From AC-32 sp045806105 (lineage in GTDB: Bacteria; Actinomycetota; Thermoleophilia; Gaiellales; Gaiellaceae), in assembly GCA_045806105.1 (NCBI GenBank), contig JBJMJY010000083.1, forward strand, positions 1 to 14,423: a stretch of DNA of 14,423 bases, read 5' to 3'. A program made the position numbers and the translations under genes. Shown here one piece after another: positions 14,030 through 14,423 of this stretch (its first letter is position 1; the number at the start of each line of letters is the position of its first letter). The notes under the pieces were generated by a model. The model did not search any database. It saw nothing but the letters and a program-made list of their open reading frames with translations, and had not been told where the DNA came from.

Positions 14030-14423
14030 TTATGACTGCTTCGAGTTGGAGTTAGGGGCGTACTTGGACGGGCATTTCGTCACGAGCGAGTCCTTCTCCG
14101 CGACGAAGAGCCCGTTCTTCAGCTCGCCTCGCACCGAGACGTCCCGCCCGGCGGCGAAGAGATCCGGCACCGAGCCTGTGTAGACGACGGGGACGGTTCC
14201 GGCGCCGTTGATGTCACGGAGGCGAAAGCGCAGGCCACCCTCGTGGGCATCGCCGACCACAGGTGCCAGCACCACGCCGGCGAGACTCACCGTACCGCTG
14301 TGCGAGCCGACCTGGCTCGGCCGCAGCGAGGGCGTTGATCCGCCGGCGAGGCTCGTGTAGAGCAGGAAGACGGCGAGCGTTGCCGCCACGGAGAGCGCGA
14401 TCACGAGTCGCGCAGGACTGCGC
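14030..14423 (-). CDS. ccmE: heme chaperone CcmE, CxxxY type (partial at right edge)
   Basis: Membrane-anchored, externally facing heme chaperone that carries heme from CcmABCD to CcmF. The visible frame has a hydrophobic anchor (VIALSVAATLAVFLLYTSLAGG) then an OB-fold beta domain. Recognisable OB-fold parts are VSLAGVVLAPVV, LRFRLRDINGAGTVPVVYTGSVPDLF and VSVRGELKNGLFVAEKDSL. A GTG at 14404 could start the gene, but the frame is open to the window edge, and the residues before it (RSPARL) look like a normal basic N-terminus. I therefore treat it as 5'-incomplete. Near the C-terminus the heme-attachment site reads TKCPSKYAP: CxxxY instead of the HxxxY of E. coli CcmE. Cys in place of His is known from archaea and Desulfovibrio (System I*). 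It ends in TAA one base before ccmF. Confidence 0.9.
   Translation of the reverse strand, partial: RSPARLVIALSVAATLAVFLLYTSLAGGSTPSLRPSQVGSHSGTVSLAGVVLAPVVGDAHEGGLRFRLRDINGAGTVPVVYTGSVPDLFAAGRDVSVRGELKNGLFVAEKDSLVTKCPSKYAPNSNSKQS

Noticed and set aside
1..14423. tRNA, rRNA, CRISPR, IS element, prophage or defence genes
   Set aside because: No spaced direct repeats, terminal inverted repeats, transposase or integrase motifs, or RNA gene signatures were seen on either strand; the gene content is metabolic and regulatory.

Overview
The window is GC-rich bacterial DNA (visibly about 70% G+C, third codon positions almost always G or C) and is packed with genes. Gene content suggests a Gram-positive-like actinobacterium, most plausibly class Thermoleophilia (Gaiellales/Solirubrobacterales-like). 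The supporting evidence is an OmpR-type regulator/kinase pair beside an HtrA protease, an RsbW-like kinase, a TreT-type trehalose synthase beside a GT20 enzyme, an MqnP-like UbiA prenyltransferase, and a System I cytochrome c maturation set with a CxxxY-type CcmE. This placement is inferred from content and composition; no marker gene (rRNA, ribosomal protein) is present. No stretch over 300 bases lacks a gene, and I see no tRNA, rRNA, CRISPR array, IS element or phage gene.

Layout. (1) Positions 59-3397, plus strand: response regulator, overlapping sensor kinase, then a membrane-anchored trypsin-like PDZ protease. This looks like an envelope-stress module of the CssRS-HtrA or MprAB-PepD kind. 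(2) 3479-3895: a stand-alone RsbW-like ATP-binding protein, possibly preceded by a 21-codon leader ORF. (3) 3933-6726: two glycosyltransferases of trehalose metabolism, TreT-like (GT4) and a trehalose-6-phosphate synthase family member (GT20). No OtsB phosphatase is present. (4) 6723-6875, minus strand: an unrecognised small ORF of about 50 codons with strongly coding-like composition. (5) 6899-9393: an aldehyde dehydrogenase broken by a frameshift near 7185-7200, followed by coupled moaC and mogA/moaB-like molybdenum cofactor genes. (6) 9493-11562: a UbiA-family prenyltransferase of the menaquinone (MqnP) type, coupled to ccmA and ccmB. (7) 11567-14423, minus strand: HIT-family protein, ccmF and ccmE (running off the right edge), convergent with ccmAB.

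How the parts fit. The right half concerns respiration: a quinone prenyltransferase, heme export/ligation for c-type cytochromes, and molybdenum cofactor synthesis. The left half concerns stress: envelope proteolysis, a possible sigma-factor switch and compatible-solute synthesis. Two expression features recur. Five junctions use a GTGA overlap (start GTG and stop TGA share bases), implying translational coupling. Several transcription-unit heads carry a TAnnnT -10-like hexamer only 6-12 bases before the start codon with no convincing Shine-Dalgarno, suggesting leaderless mRNAs.

I do not see a clearly new defence or mobile system. The best leads are the small minus-strand ORF at 6723-6875, the frameshifted aldehyde dehydrogenase, the CxxxY CcmE within a split ccm cluster lacking ccmC, the TreT/GT20 pair, and the -10/leaderless pattern.
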